Shown here one piece after another: positions 54,028 through 62,907 of a stretch of 64,000 nucleotides of DNA. Where the stretch lies: contig CALZJH010000001.1 in NCBI GenBank assembly GCA_945787845.1, forward strand, positions 248,001 to 312,000, read 5' to 3'. The notes beneath the pieces were generated by a model. That model did no database searches and had not been told where the DNA came from. It worked only from the letters and a program-made list of their open reading frames with translations. The stretch is from an uncultured Woeseiaceae bacterium. Lineage in GTDB: Bacteria; Pseudomonadota; Gammaproteobacteria; Steroidobacterales; Woeseiaceae. Within the stretch, counting starts at the first letter, position 1, and the number at the start of each line of letters is the position of its first letter. Position numbers and translations under genes: made by a program.

Positions 54028-54548
54028 GCAGGAACGTACTCACACTCGTATTGTGCGCGGCCGCGCTTGCAACAGCCTGCAGCCAGCCGGAACAGACTGC
54101 CGAAGCCGAGCAGGCAGGGATGAATGGAGAACCCGCTGTGGAAGAGGGCGGTGCGAGCAGCTGTCCGCAGGCAGACGAGAACGGCGTTGTCGAAATTCAG
54201 CCGGGGTTGATCGCGAAGATCACCAAAGCGGGCTATGGCCGCGCCGCGGTCAGCAAAGACTATGCGGATGTGCACACGACGCTGTGGTTATACGATGAAG
54301 CCGCCGAAGGTGGCCGCGGTGACCCGATTTGGTCATCGGGCGGTGTGGATCCTTTTCAGTTCCAGATTGATGCCGGGCAGGTGATCAAAGGCTGGGACCT
54401 GGGCGTGACGTGCATGTTGGTGGGTGAAAAACGCGAACTGAAGATTGCACCGGAACTTGGTTATGGCGATCGTGGCAAACCGCCTGTGCCGCCCAACGCC
54501 ACGCTGCTGTTCGAGATCGAGCTCGTCAAGCTGACGGCCCCCGAATAA
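54024..54548 (+). CDS. FKBP-type peptidyl-prolyl isomerase lipoprotein
   Basis: 174 aa. Lipobox LATAC (Cys at residue 19), acidic linker, then one FKBP domain (about 55-172) with [20 protein letters not shown] and [20 protein letters not shown]. Predicted envelope foldase. Third gene of the htpG-msrB operon. Confidence 0.9.
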   Translation: MSRNVLTLVLCAAALATACSQPEQTAEAEQAGMNGEPAVEEGGASSCPQADENGVVEIQPGLIAKITKAGYGRAAVSKDYADVHTTLWLYDEAAEGGRGDPIWSSGGVDPFQFQIDAGQVIKGWDLGVTCMLVGEKRELKIAPELGYGDRGKPPVPPNATLLFEIELVKLTAPE

Positions 54549-54552
54549 GCGC

Positions 54553-55416
54553 TTAGCGGGCCGGCTCCAGCCTGAATTCAATGCGCCGGTTCTGGCCGCG
54601 GCCGTAGCGCGTTGCGTTGTCGGCGATGGGCTGAGTCGAGCCGGCACCGGCGACGACCAGTCTGCGCGCATCGATGCCGCGCTTCTCGAGATGGCTTGCT
54701 ACGGCCTGCGCGCGTGCGAGGCTGAGCTGCCTGTTCCAGGCTTCGCTGCCCGACGAATCAGAATGTCCGGTGATTGAAACCCTTGAGTCACGGCAAGCGT
54801 CCGCCAATGCGATGATGCGGTCGAGAACTGGATACGCCGAGGCCCGCATCTCGGTACCTGACTCCTCGAACGCCACGGGGCCCGGCTTGATCCTCGAGAA
54901 CTGTTGTTGGCAGAGTGCGGTGGCCGACAGGCTCGTATCGACTTCCATGAGCTCGATATCGATGTCCGTTGCTGCGGGGAGGATAGCGCGCAATGCCGGC
55001 AAACGGCTTTCGATAACAGACTTGTCACCGACGATGGCCTTGACCTGAAGTTCGCCCTGTTCGAGGCGGGCGCTTGGGGAGGTCGTTGTCGCAAGCAGGG
55101 CCAGCAGTTCGACGGTCGCTTCGTCCCACCACTCGGGAACGACACCGAGGGGGCGGTACTCGAATCGCAGCGCCTGCTGCGGAAAGTGCTGCGCGGCAGC
55201 GCGCTTGAGCCGCTGTTCGTGATGTTGTGACGACGTGTGCCCGGACAGCTTGAGGTTGGCGCGATACGCGGTGACACCAAATGCCGCCGGATCGATGGCC
55301 GAATAGCCAGGTGTTCGTTCGGGCCTGGAATCGTTGCGGCCCGATTGCATTGGCAACGACCAGACGGTCCCGAAAAGCAGGAGCATGATGGCAGTGATGT
55401 TGCGCGGATTGCGCAC
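54553..55416 (-). CDS. OmpA C-terminal-domain envelope protein
   Basis: 287 aa. N-terminal hydrophobic anchor (about 7-22), a middle region of unknown fold, and an OmpA/MotB peptidoglycan-binding domain (about 175-285: ITGHSDSSGSEAWNRQLS, then RYGRGQNRRIEF). No beta-barrel. GTG start. Sits 5 nt from the coiled-coil/HHH gene upstream, likely one operon. Confidence 0.82.
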   Translation of the reverse strand: MRNPRNITAIMLLLFGTVWSLPMQSGRNDSRPERTPGYSAIDPAAFGVTAYRANLKLSGHTSSQHHEQRLKRAAAQHFPQQALRFEYRPLGVVPEWWDEATVELLALLATTTSPSARLEQGELQVKAIVGDKSVIESRLPALRAILPAATDIDIELMEVDTSLSATALCQQQFSRIKPGPVAFEESGTEMRASAYPVLDRIIALADACRDSRVSITGHSDSSGSEAWNRQLSLARAQAVASHLEKRGIDARRLVVAGAGSTQPIADNATRYGRGQNRRIEFRLEPAR

Positions 55417-55421
55417 GAGAA

Positions 55422-56381
55422 TCAGGCGATGACCGCCTGATCGCGCAGTTCACGAGCTTGCCCGATCCAGTCCTCCCGGTAAATTCGGGTGCGGAATCCT
55501 TTCAGGCGCCGGGCAACACGATCAATGTCGTATTCGCTCATGTCGGCGATCTGCCGAAAACTGACGATGCCCATCTCATTGAGCGTCTTTTCGATCGCCG
55601 GGCCGACACCTTTGATCCTTTGCAGATCATCGCGCCGGTCATGCCCGTCGGCTTCGGGCTCGGCTTCGGGCTCGGGCCGGTAGCCATCGACATTGTCATC
55701 CGCCTCCGGCTCCGATGTCCCGGTATCTTCGTCGTTGGAAGCGTCCAGACCGTCGGTGAGATTTTCGGGGTCCGTGACCGGTTCAATGCGCGTCGAATTT
55801 TCGAACACCTGTGACTGCAGGCTTTCGAGCTCACGAATCCGCTCGCGCGCATCCTCGAGCGCGGCCTCAAGCTGCTCCGCCTCCTCGTTGCGTGCGCGAA
55901 AGCGCTCGATGAGCGGCGGCAGCCGGTTCTGCCAGTTTTCCAGGTCCTGGGTGAGCTGCTCTATGCGCGCGTCCTTCTGGCGAAGAAGGTCATCGGTCGA
56001 GCTACGGGCCGCCATGTCGGACTGCAGCTGATCGCGCTCACTAACTGCAACCTCCAGGTTGCTGCGGATGTCCTTGATCTCACGTTGCAGCTCATCGCGA
56101 CGGCTATAAGCCTCTTGAACTGCAATAGACAGTTCCTTCGCGCGGTTCTTTGCGTCGTTATGAGAGGCCTGGAACTGGCTCACCTGTTCCATGAGTCCTT
56201 TATTCTGGTCGATAAGCCGGTCGCCTTCCCGGCGCTGAGCATTGATCTGCTCCTGCCAGCCGGCGCTGACAGCAGCCTTTTCCTGCTTCGCACGCTTACC
56301 GCGAAGAACCCAGCCTGCGATCGCACCGACGACTGCTGTGGCGACCATGAGGGCGATGTGAATGGCGCTTAGCTCGGGCAT
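55422..56381 (-). CDS. Membrane-anchored coiled-coil protein with helix-hairpin-helix domain
   Basis: 319 aa. N-terminal TM (HIALMVATAVVGAIAGWVL), a long coiled coil (about 35-190), an acidic linker (about 200-245) and a C-terminal HhH module (DDLQRIKGVGPAIEKTLNEM) as in proteins carrying the L21/poly-E fusion domain. A nucleic-acid or protein-binding role is possible; function unknown. Precedes the OmpA-like gene. Confidence 0.72.
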   Translation of the reverse strand: MPELSAIHIALMVATAVVGAIAGWVLRGKRAKQEKAAVSAGWQEQINAQRREGDRLIDQNKGLMEQVSQFQASHNDAKNRAKELSIAVQEAYSRRDELQREIKDIRSNLEVAVSERDQLQSDMAARSSTDDLLRQKDARIEQLTQDLENWQNRLPPLIERFRARNEEAEQLEAALEDARERIRELESLQSQVFENSTRIEPVTDPENLTDGLDASNDEDTGTSEPEADDNVDGYRPEPEAEPEADGHDRRDDLQRIKGVGPAIEKTLNEMGIVSFRQIADMSEYDIDRVARRLKGFRTRIYREDWIGQARELRDQAVIA

Positions 56382-56462
56382 AGGCTGATAGAATCACCGT
56401 GGACTACATAAGATCATAATTTTACAGCAGTATTCACAAGTCTATCCACCCCGGACCCCTTA

Positions 56463-57095
56463 ATGAGCCAACATCCTGTTAGCGAAAGACTGTTTATCGA
56501 CGGTCCGGCCGGTCGGCTGGAAGCCATGGTCGAGCGTCCGGGTGAGGGTGCGCTTGAAGGGTGCGCGGTGGTTTGCCACCCGCATCCGCAGCACGGCGGT
56601 ACGATGCACAACAAGGTCGCACATACGCTGGCGCGCGCCTTCGTGCGCAGCGGGTATGAGGTTCTGCGTTTTAATTTTCGCGGCACGGAAGCCAGTGAAG
56701 GCGACTACGACGAAGGCGTTGGTGAGCTGGACGATGCGCTGACGGCGATCGAATGGATGCGCTCGCGGCACGCCTCTTACCCCTTGTGGCTCGCCGGTTT
56801 TTCGTTTGGTGCTGCCATCGCCATTAAGGCAGCGGTAGCGACACATGTCGATGGACTCATCAGCGTGGCGCCGGCGATCAGCCGTTTCGCGCAGGGCCTC
56901 TCGTCTCAGCCGCAGTGCCCGTGGTTAATCATCCAGGGCGATGAGGACGAACTCGTCGACATCGAAGAAACGGTCGAGTGGGTGGACTCGCTGGAGCCCG
57001 GACCAGAGTTACTGGTCATTCCGCAGGGCGAGCATTTTTTTCATGGCCGCCTCGGCGAGTTGCGGCGAGCCGTCATGGAATTTGTCGCAGAATAA
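56463..57095 (+). CDS. Alpha/beta hydrolase, serine type
   Basis: 210 aa. Nucleophile GFSFGA, acid in GDEDELVD and His in GEHFFHG; the N-terminal CHPHPQHGGTMHNKV is typical of the YfbB/CC-like COG2945 group. Substrate unknown. Ends at a bidirectional terminator shared with HU. Confidence 0.88.
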   Translation: MSQHPVSERLFIDGPAGRLEAMVERPGEGALEGCAVVCHPHPQHGGTMHNKVAHTLARAFVRSGYEVLRFNFRGTEASEGDYDEGVGELDDALTAIEWMRSRHASYPLWLAGFSFGAAIAIKAAVATHVDGLISVAPAISRFAQGLSSQPQCPWLIIQGDEDELVDIEETVEWVDSLEPGPELLVIPQGEHFFHGRLGELRRAVMEFVAE

Positions 57096-57123
57096 AAAAA
57101 GGCCGGGCAATGCCCGGCCTTTC
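57095..57123. terminator. Bidirectional terminator
   Basis: Stem AGGCCGGGC / GCCCGGCCT (57101-57109, 57113-57121) with loop AAT. Seven A on the left give a U-run for the HU gene (minus); T on the right is short for the hydrolase (plus). Confidence 0.9.
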
Positions 57124-57143
57124 GAGGTCAGTCGGATGACCGC

Positions 57144-57464
57144 TCAGACCATGTCCTTGAGACCTTTCAGGGCAGTGACCTTGACAACTTTCGTTGCGGG
57201 CTTGGCCTTGAACATCATCTCTTCGCCCGTAAACGGGTTGACACCCTTGCGAGCTTTGCGAGCCGGCTTCTTCACGACACGCATTTTCAGAAGACCAGGG
57301 ATGGAGAACATGCCCGGCGCGCCACGACCGCCAAGGTTCTTCTTGATCTGGCCGTTGAGTGATTCGAATACGGCTGCAATGTCCTTGCGAGTCAGGCCGG
57401 TGTCGTCAACGATCTTCGCGTAAATTTCAGACTTGGTAGGTGGCTTTTTGGTGTTCGCTGCCAT
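57144..57464 (-). CDS. HU-family nucleoid protein
   Basis: 106 aa, slightly longer than HU (90 aa). Helical dimerisation half (KSEIYAKIVDDTGLTRKDIA), then the DNA arm (RKARKGVNPFTGEEMMFKAK). Lys-rich N- and C-termini. AGGAG lies 10 nt upstream. Shares a terminator with the hydrolase gene. Confidence 0.93.
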   Translation of the reverse strand: MAANTKKPPTKSEIYAKIVDDTGLTRKDIAAVFESLNGQIKKNLGGRGAPGMFSIPGLLKMRVVKKPARKARKGVNPFTGEEMMFKAKPATKVVKVTALKGLKDMV

Positions 57465-57603
57465 GAAAAACTAACTCCTAAAAAAAGACGAAACGGGCAT
57501 TCACCCGCTATGAAAGCGCAGCGACGATAACACTTTTTTTCAGGCCGCGTAAGCACAAAAAGGCCTTTTTTTTAAGCTTTTTTTGCTGTAGCGTGTGGGT
57601 ACG

Positions 57604-57630
57604 AAAAACGGGCCCGAGAGGGCCCGTTTT
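57604..57630. terminator. Terminator downstream of the DUF4426 gene
   Basis: 11-bp stem AAAACGGGCCC / GGGCCCGTTTT (57605-57615, 57620-57630) with loop GAGA. U-run on the minus strand for the lipoprotein gene; also works towards HU's upstream region. Confidence 0.85.
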
Positions 57631-57655
57631 GGTTTGCCTGCAGACAATCGTTATT

Positions 57656-58141
57656 TTACGAGTCGGTGTAGAACTGTCGCTTGAAGCGCACGTCGGATTT
57701 CTGGCTCGATCCTTCCGGGGTTACGCTGATATCGAACACCAGGGTCTCTCGATTTGCGACTGGTGTTTCCCCGATGTAGTAGATCGCGACGACATCGCCG
57801 GGCTCTTCTATCTTGCGCATCGTAACGCTCTTGAGCTGCCCGGTCAGATTGACCGTCTTGACCGACACAACGCCCGTCACGGGCATGTCGTCGGCTTTCC
57901 TGATGATGGAGACGTTCAGCATTGCACGATTCTTGCTACGCACAATGTTGTAAGCCCTCGCAACTTCGGGTGTCAGTTGGTCGGTTGATTGCGCGCTGAA
58001 GTGCACGACGTAGTCACCGATGTCGGCGGAGGTTGCCCCGGCAGGCTGTGCCTCGGGCACGTCCGCAGAGTCGCCGGTTCCGCCGCATGCCGTGACAAGC
58101 GCAAGCAGCGAAAAAGAGATCAGAGTTCTCGCCAATGTCAT
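57656..58141 (-). CDS. DUF4426 family lipoprotein
   Basis: 161 aa. Lipobox ALVTAC (Cys at residue 19), then GDYVVHFSA, RAYNIVRSKNRAMLNVSI, AIYYIGE and DVRFKRQFYTD, matching DUF4426. In pseudomonads this gene follows metX-metW near proC; here those genes are absent from the interval. Function unknown. Confidence 0.85.
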   Translation of the reverse strand: MTLARTLISFSLLALVTACGGTGDSADVPEAQPAGATSADIGDYVVHFSAQSTDQLTPEVARAYNIVRSKNRAMLNVSIIRKADDMPVTGVVSVKTVNLTGQLKSVTMRKIEEPGDVVAIYYIGETPVANRETLVFDISVTPEGSSQKSDVRFKRQFYTDS

Positions 58142-58197
58142 GAAACCACCCCCTCTTTTTTGTAAGTCACTATAAACTATTCACGGCGACTTTGACG

Positions 58198-58213
58198 AAA
58201 AACCGCCGGTTTT
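58198..58213 (-). terminator. Weak terminator after yggT
   Basis: Stem AAAACC / GGTTTT around GCC, followed on the minus strand by a short U-run. Small stem, so strength is doubtful. Confidence 0.5.
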
Positions 58214-58261
58214 GTAGCGTTCTGCCGCGCAAGCGACTGATACTGCTGGGCGGGGCGGGGA

Positions 58262-58822
58262 TTAGATCGGTAGCGGTTTGAACCCGGCAACAACGATTGT
58301 CACTGCCGTGATCAGGATGATTGCGGCCAGGGGCGACAGATCCAGCCCCCCGAGCGAAGGGATAATACGGCGGAACGGCGCCAGTACCCGATCCGTCAGC
58401 GTATGGATGATGGCCGTCGCCGGATTGTAGCCCCCGGGCGCGATCCAGCTGAGGATGACGCGGATAATGATGGCGAATACAAACAGTCGCAGCGTCAGGA
58501 GCACGAGGTCAACAACGGCGGTCACAGCAATCTCCACGAAGCCGGCGCTCTGCCCGTAGATAAAAAGTATCACCAGGATCAACAGGTACTGGATGATATA
58601 GGCGACGAGGACGGTGGCTGTATCGACGCGCCCGAAAGGTGGAATGACGCGACGTAACGGCACGATCACGGGCGAGGTGATTTTGAGAATCGCCTGCGCG
58701 ATGGGGTTGCGAAAATCCGCGCCGAGCCAGGGGAGCAGCAGCCTCAGGAGCAGCACGAACAGGTAAAGCTGTGCTACTGCGTTAATGATGAATACGAGTG
58801 CGGCGGTAAGGTTGCTCGGCAT
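58262..58822 (-). CDS. yggT: YggT family membrane protein
   Basis: 186 aa with two YGGT repeats (TM pairs at about 10-90 and 105-180; FRNPIAQAILKITSPVIVPLR and its partner in two pieces: LTDRVLAPFRRIIPS). Possibly ion-flux or osmotic function. Gene order yggS-proC-yggT is conserved. Here a 206-bp repeat separates it from proC, and the ATG at 58822 is preceded by AGGA supplied by the repeat tip, 8 nt upstream. Confidence 0.93.
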   Translation of the reverse strand: MPSNLTAALVFIINAVAQLYLFVLLLRLLLPWLGADFRNPIAQAILKITSPVIVPLRRVIPPFGRVDTATVLVAYIIQYLLILVILFIYGQSAGFVEIAVTAVVDLVLLTLRLFVFAIIIRVILSWIAPGGYNPATAIIHTLTDRVLAPFRRIIPSLGGLDLSPLAAIILITAVTIVVAGFKPLPI

Positions 58823-58826
58823 GTTC

Positions 58827-59032
58827 AGTGTCCTGTCTTTCCGGTTTGCTGACTCTCAGAAAGCCTGCAACGCAGCAGTCGCGCATTGCAGGCTTTCCCT
58901 TCGGGCACTATTGGCAGCTTGTCCTGCCGCGTTGCGGTCGCTTGAAGTAGCCCGCTAATCCTGCACTCCCGCGCCTCGCAGGACAAGCTGCCAATATCGC
59001 TGAGAGCCAACAAACCGGACAGACAGGACACT
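58827..59032. repeat. Structured repeat element, copy 2 (206 bp)
   Basis: Ends AGTGTCCTGTCTTTCC... and its near-inverted partner at 59000-59032 (33 nt, 3 mismatches). Hairpins: 18-bp arms ATTGGCAGCTTGTCCTGC (58910-58927) / GCAGGACAAGCTGCCAAT (58978-58995) and 11-bp arms AAAGCCTGCAA / TTGCAGGCTTT (58860-58870, 58886-58896). Core 58921-58984, read on the minus strand, is 62/64 identical to 15293-15356 in copy 1. Lies between proC and yggT. Confidence 0.92.
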
Positions 59033-59870
59033 AGTCCTTTCCGTCTTCGTGTGCCTGGTTGGCCAGATCGACGGCGCGGTCACGTGCAGCGACTACCGCG
59101 GCACTGAATATATCCCTGAAGTCCGTGTTGTCGAGAAGGTCGAAAGCCGCGGCTGTGGTGCCGCCTGGCGACCGAACGCGCGCAATCAGCGCGTCCATGG
59201 TCTCGCCGGACTGTTCGGCCATCTCGCCGGCGCCGCGTGCCGTCTCAAGGACCAGCGCCAGCGCGTCTTCATAGCTCAGGCCGAGGTCAACCGCGACCTT
59301 CACAAGCATGTCCACGAGCAGGTAGAAGTACGCGGGGCCGGTACCCGAGACGGCGGTCACCGTATCGATGTCGTCTTCGCTTGCAACGCGGACGACCGGA
59401 CCGGTCGTCGAGATGATGTTGGTTGCAGCACGTCGCTGATACTTGCTGGTGTGCTCGTTGGCGAACAGGCCGGAGATGCCGAGCCGCAGCAATGCCGGCT
59501 GATTCGGCATAACCCGGACGACGGGCAATTCGCCGCCGAGCCAGTTCTCGATGTCGCCGGCGCGCACGCCTGCGGCGATCGAAATGATCAAAGGCCTGGT
59601 TTGCTGCACGAGCGCGGCGAGCGGCTTGCAGACGTTGCACAATATCTGGGGCTTGACCGCAAGGACAATGCATTCGGCTTGGCGAACCGCGTCTTCATTG
59701 GCTGCGAAGATCGTCGCACCGGGCAGTTCCTGCGCGAGTGTTTCACGATGCTCCGCCAACGGTTCCGAGATGAGAATATGATGCGGCTCGTAGCCCGCCG
59801 ACAGCATGCCGCCTGCGAGCGCGCGCGTCATGTTGCCGCCACCAACGTATGCCACTTTTCCGTAGTCCAT
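59031..59870 (-). CDS. proC: Pyrroline-5-carboxylate reductase
   Basis: 279 aa, last step of proline synthesis. NAD(P) motif VAYVGGGNMTRALAGGML and the C-terminal AVSGTGPAYFYLLVDML with RVRSPGGTTAAAFDLL signature. The TAG stop (59031-59033) overlaps the tip of the repeat. Adjacent to yggS with no gap (TAAATG). Confidence 0.95.
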   Translation of the reverse strand: MDYGKVAYVGGGNMTRALAGGMLSAGYEPHHILISEPLAEHRETLAQELPGATIFAANEDAVRQAECIVLAVKPQILCNVCKPLAALVQQTRPLIISIAAGVRAGDIENWLGGELPVVRVMPNQPALLRLGISGLFANEHTSKYQRRAATNIISTTGPVVRVASEDDIDTVTAVSGTGPAYFYLLVDMLVKVAVDLGLSYEDALALVLETARGAGEMAEQSGETMDALIARVRSPGGTTAAAFDLLDNTDFRDIFSAAVVAARDRAVDLANQAHEDGKD

Positions 59871-60566
59871 TTAGCCTGCCTTTCCGTTCCGTGCGCCGAA
59901 GAGCGCTGTGCCGATTCTCACTATCGTAGCGTACTCGAAAATAGCGGCGCGATAGTCGGCCGTCATTCCCATCGACAGCGTATCCATCTCGACGCCCGCT
60001 TGCCTGACCCGGTCTCTCAGTTCGCGAAGCTGGGCGAAGGGCCTGCGCTGGTCCTCGAAGTCATCGCGTATGGCCGGCAGGCACATCAATCCGCGCAAGC
60101 GCAGGCCGGGCAATTCGGCGCAGGCAGCGGCGAGTTCCGGCACCGCGGCCGGCGATGCACCCGATTTGGAGTCCTCATCGTCGACGTTGACCTGCAGGCA
60201 TACGTTCAGCGGGGGCAGGTCGTCAGGGCGCTGCTGTGACAGGCGCCGGGCCGTCTTAAGCTTGTCGATTGTGTGCACCCAGTCAAAGTATTCGGCGACG
60301 ATGCGTGTTTTATTGCTCTGGAGGTGCCCGATGAAGTGCCAGGTCAGGTCGAGATCGGCCAGGGCCTCGATCTTCGCGACACCTTCCTGGACGAAGTTTT
60401 CGCCGAAATCACGCTGCCCGCAGGCAGCCATTTCACGAATCTTCTCCACGGGCTGTTTCTTGCTGACCGCGAGCAAGCGGACGCCGGCCGGGTCGCGGCC
60501 GGCCTCGGTTGCCGCGGAGTGCAGCAAATCGCTGACTATCCTTAAGTTTTCCGTGACTCCAATCAC
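59871..60566 (-). CDS. yggS: PLP homeostasis protein YggS (PLPBP)
   Basis: 231 aa alanine-racemase-like barrel: PLP lysine in LLAVSKKQP, then GQRDFGENFVQE, WHFIGHLQSNK and LSMGMTADYRAAI. Binds PLP without enzymatic activity and balances the B6 pool. GTG start at 60566, divergent from pilT. Confidence 0.95.
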   Translation of the reverse strand: MIGVTENLRIVSDLLHSAATEAGRDPAGVRLLAVSKKQPVEKIREMAACGQRDFGENFVQEGVAKIEALADLDLTWHFIGHLQSNKTRIVAEYFDWVHTIDKLKTARRLSQQRPDDLPPLNVCLQVNVDDEDSKSGASPAAVPELAAACAELPGLRLRGLMCLPAIRDDFEDQRRPFAQLRELRDRVRQAGVEMDTLSMGMTADYRAAIFEYATIVRIGTALFGARNGKAG

Positions 60567-60650
60567 GTTTTAGTCCGTTTGCTTCGTTATACTAGGCTTT
60601 AATCTGCTCCGGGTTATGGTAAGTCCGGGGCTCATCCAAGAGGGAGAAAT

Positions 60651-61691
60651 ATGGCCGTCGACGTTGCCCAGCTATTGTCGTTCACGGTGAAGAACAACGC
60701 TTCTGACCTGCACCTGTCCGGTGGGGTGCCGCCCATGATTCGCGTCGATGGCGACATCAAGCGCGTCAACATGCCCGCGCTGACCCACAAAGACGTCAAT
60801 AGCATGGTGTACGACATCATGAATGACAAGCAGCGTAAGGACTATGAAGAGTTCCTTGAGACTGACTTCTCCTTCGAGATTCCGAAGCTGGCACGTTTTC
60901 GTGTCAACGCGTTCAACCAGAATCGTGGGTCGGCAGCTGTTTTTCGTACCATCCCCTCCGAAATCCTGACGCTCGATGATCTGGGCGCGCCGTCCATTTT
61001 CAAGGATCTGGCGATGCACCCAAGGGGCATCGTGCTGGTCACCGGACCGACCGGTTCGGGTAAGAGTACGACCCTCGCGGCCATGGTCGACTACATTAAC
61101 GAGAACAAGCCCGATCACATCCTGACCATTGAGGATCCAATCGAATTCGTGCACGAGTCCAAGAAGTCGCTGGTCAACCAGCGAGAAGTTCATCGTGACA
61201 CGCTCGGCTTTAACGAAGCACTGCGATCGGCGCTGCGTGAGGACCCCGATATTATCCTGGTTGGTGAGCTGCGTGACCTCGAGACGATTCGTCTCGCGCT
61301 GACCGCAGCCGAAACCGGGCACCTGGTATTCGGGACGCTGCATACGAGTTCCGCGTCCAAGACGATCGACCGTATCGTTGACGTGTTCCCGGCCGCCGAA
61401 AAAGAAATGGTTCGTGCCATGTTGTCGGAGTCACTCCGAGCGGTTATTTCGCAGACGCTGCTAAAGAGAATCGGCGGCGGCCGCATCGCGGCGCATGAAA
61501 TCATGGTCGGTACTCCCGCCATTCGTAACCTGATCCGTGAGGGCAAGATCGCCCAGATGTATTCGGCGATCCAGACGGGCCAGGGATCTGGCATGCAGAC
61601 GCTCGACCAGAACCTGGCCGAGCTGATGACCAAGGGCCTGATCAACAAGGAAGAGGCGCGCTTCAGGGCCGTCAACAAGGAAAATTTCTAA
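60651..61691 (+). CDS. pilT: Type IV pilus retraction ATPase PilT
   Basis: 346 aa hexameric motor. Walker A GPTGSGKSTT, Asp box and Walker B (ILVGELRDLETI), His box GHLVFGTLHT and the PilT-specific AIRNLIREGK near the C-terminus. Powers pilus disassembly and twitching. GGGAG is about 6 nt upstream. First of three tandem paralogues. Confidence 0.96.
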   Translation: MAVDVAQLLSFTVKNNASDLHLSGGVPPMIRVDGDIKRVNMPALTHKDVNSMVYDIMNDKQRKDYEEFLETDFSFEIPKLARFRVNAFNQNRGSAAVFRTIPSEILTLDDLGAPSIFKDLAMHPRGIVLVTGPTGSGKSTTLAAMVDYINENKPDHILTIEDPIEFVHESKKSLVNQREVHRDTLGFNEALRSALREDPDIILVGELRDLETIRLALTAAETGHLVFGTLHTSSASKTIDRIVDVFPAAEKEMVRAMLSESLRAVISQTLLKRIGGGRIAAHEIMVGTPAIRNLIREGKIAQMYSAIQTGQGSGMQTLDQNLAELMTKGLINKEEARFRAVNKENF

Positions 61692-61729
61692 AAGGCGGCG
61701 CGTGCGCGGCCTGATCGGAGACAGAAAAG

Positions 61730-62887
61730 ATGGAACGCGAACAAGCGGTACGACTAACCCAGAATCTATTGCGCAAGATGGTCGAGCGCGAAGGCTCGGA
61801 CCTGTTTCTGACCGCCGGCTTTCCGCCCGCCATCAAGGTCGACGGAACGATCCATAAAGCGACGGACACGCCGTTGTCGCCGGACCAGGCCGCGATGATG
61901 GTGCGGTCGATCATGAATGACAAACAGATCAAGGAATTTGACGCGACCAAGGAATGTAATTTCGCCATTGCTCCGCAAGGCATCGGTCGCTTCCGTGTCA
62001 GTGCGTTCATTCAACAGGGCATGGTTGGCGCCGTGCTGCGAACCATCACCACCGAAATTCCCACGCTCGAGGACCTTGAGCTGCCGCCGATCCTTAAAGA
62101 CGTCGTCATGAACAAGCGCGGCCTTTGTATCATCGTGGGCGGCACGGGTTCGGGTAAGTCGACAACGCTCGCGGCGATGATCGGTCATCGCAACGAGAAT
62201 TCGCGTGGTCATATCGTCTCGATCGAGGACCCGGTCGAGTACGTGCATCCGCACAAAGGCTGCGTCATTACGCAGCGCGAAGTCGGTGTGGATACCGAGA
62301 CCTGGCACGCGGCCCTCAAGAACACGTTGCGGCAGGCGCCCGACGTTATCCTGATCGGTGAGATTCGCGACAGGGAGACGATGGAGTACGGTATCCAGTT
62401 CGCCGAAACCGGTCACCTGTGCCTCGCGACGCTACACGCCAACAGCGCCAACCAGGCGCTCGACAGAATTATCAACTTCTTCCCGGAAGAACGGCGCCAG
62501 CAATTGCTCATGGACCTGTCACTAAACACCAAGGCGTTTGTCTCGCAACGGTTGATCCCACGTGAAGGCGGCATCGGGCGTATCGCGGCAATGGAAATCC
62601 TGCTCAATACGCCGCTGATCTCGGACCTCATCTTCAAAGGCGAGGTTGGGCAGATCAAGGAGATCATGGCCAAGTCCACGCGCCTCGGCATGCAGACGTT
62701 TGATCAGGCCCTGTTCAGCTTGTACGAGAGCGGGACAATTACCTACGAAGAGGCCATGCGCAACGCCGATTCGAAGAACGAGCTGCGCCTGCGTATCAAG
62801 CTTGAAAGCAAGCGCGACTCCACGGCTGCCGACCAGCAGTCCGAAAGCCTGCACATCATGGAAGAGGACACGGCTCAGACCTTCTGA
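61730..62887 (+). CDS. pilU: PilT/PilU-type ATPase, paralogue 2 (PilU)
   Basis: 385 aa. Walker A GGTGSGKSTT, Walker B ILIGEIRDRET, His box GHLCLATLHAN. The PilT AIRNLIREGK motif is replaced by LISDLIFKGEV, as in PilU, and there is a longer C-terminal tail (about residues 350-385). PilU works together with PilT under load. Confidence 0.92.
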   Translation: MEREQAVRLTQNLLRKMVEREGSDLFLTAGFPPAIKVDGTIHKATDTPLSPDQAAMMVRSIMNDKQIKEFDATKECNFAIAPQGIGRFRVSAFIQQGMVGAVLRTITTEIPTLEDLELPPILKDVVMNKRGLCIIVGGTGSGKSTTLAAMIGHRNENSRGHIVSIEDPVEYVHPHKGCVITQREVGVDTETWHAALKNTLRQAPDVILIGEIRDRETMEYGIQFAETGHLCLATLHANSANQALDRIINFFPEERRQQLLMDLSLNTKAFVSQRLIPREGGIGRIAAMEILLNTPLISDLIFKGEVGQIKEIMAKSTRLGMQTFDQALFSLYESGTITYEEAMRNADSKNELRLRIKLESKRDSTAADQQSESLHIMEEDTAQTF

Positions 62888-62907
62888 GCACAAGGGATTA
62901 CGCGCAG

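Noticed and set aside
59049..60239. 396-codon plus-strand frame
   Set aside because: Antisense to proC and yggS, which have full family motifs; composition typical of a shadow frame.
60588..60593. TATACT as the pilT -10 box
   Set aside because: No acceptable -35 hexamer 16-18 bp upstream; too weak to annotate.
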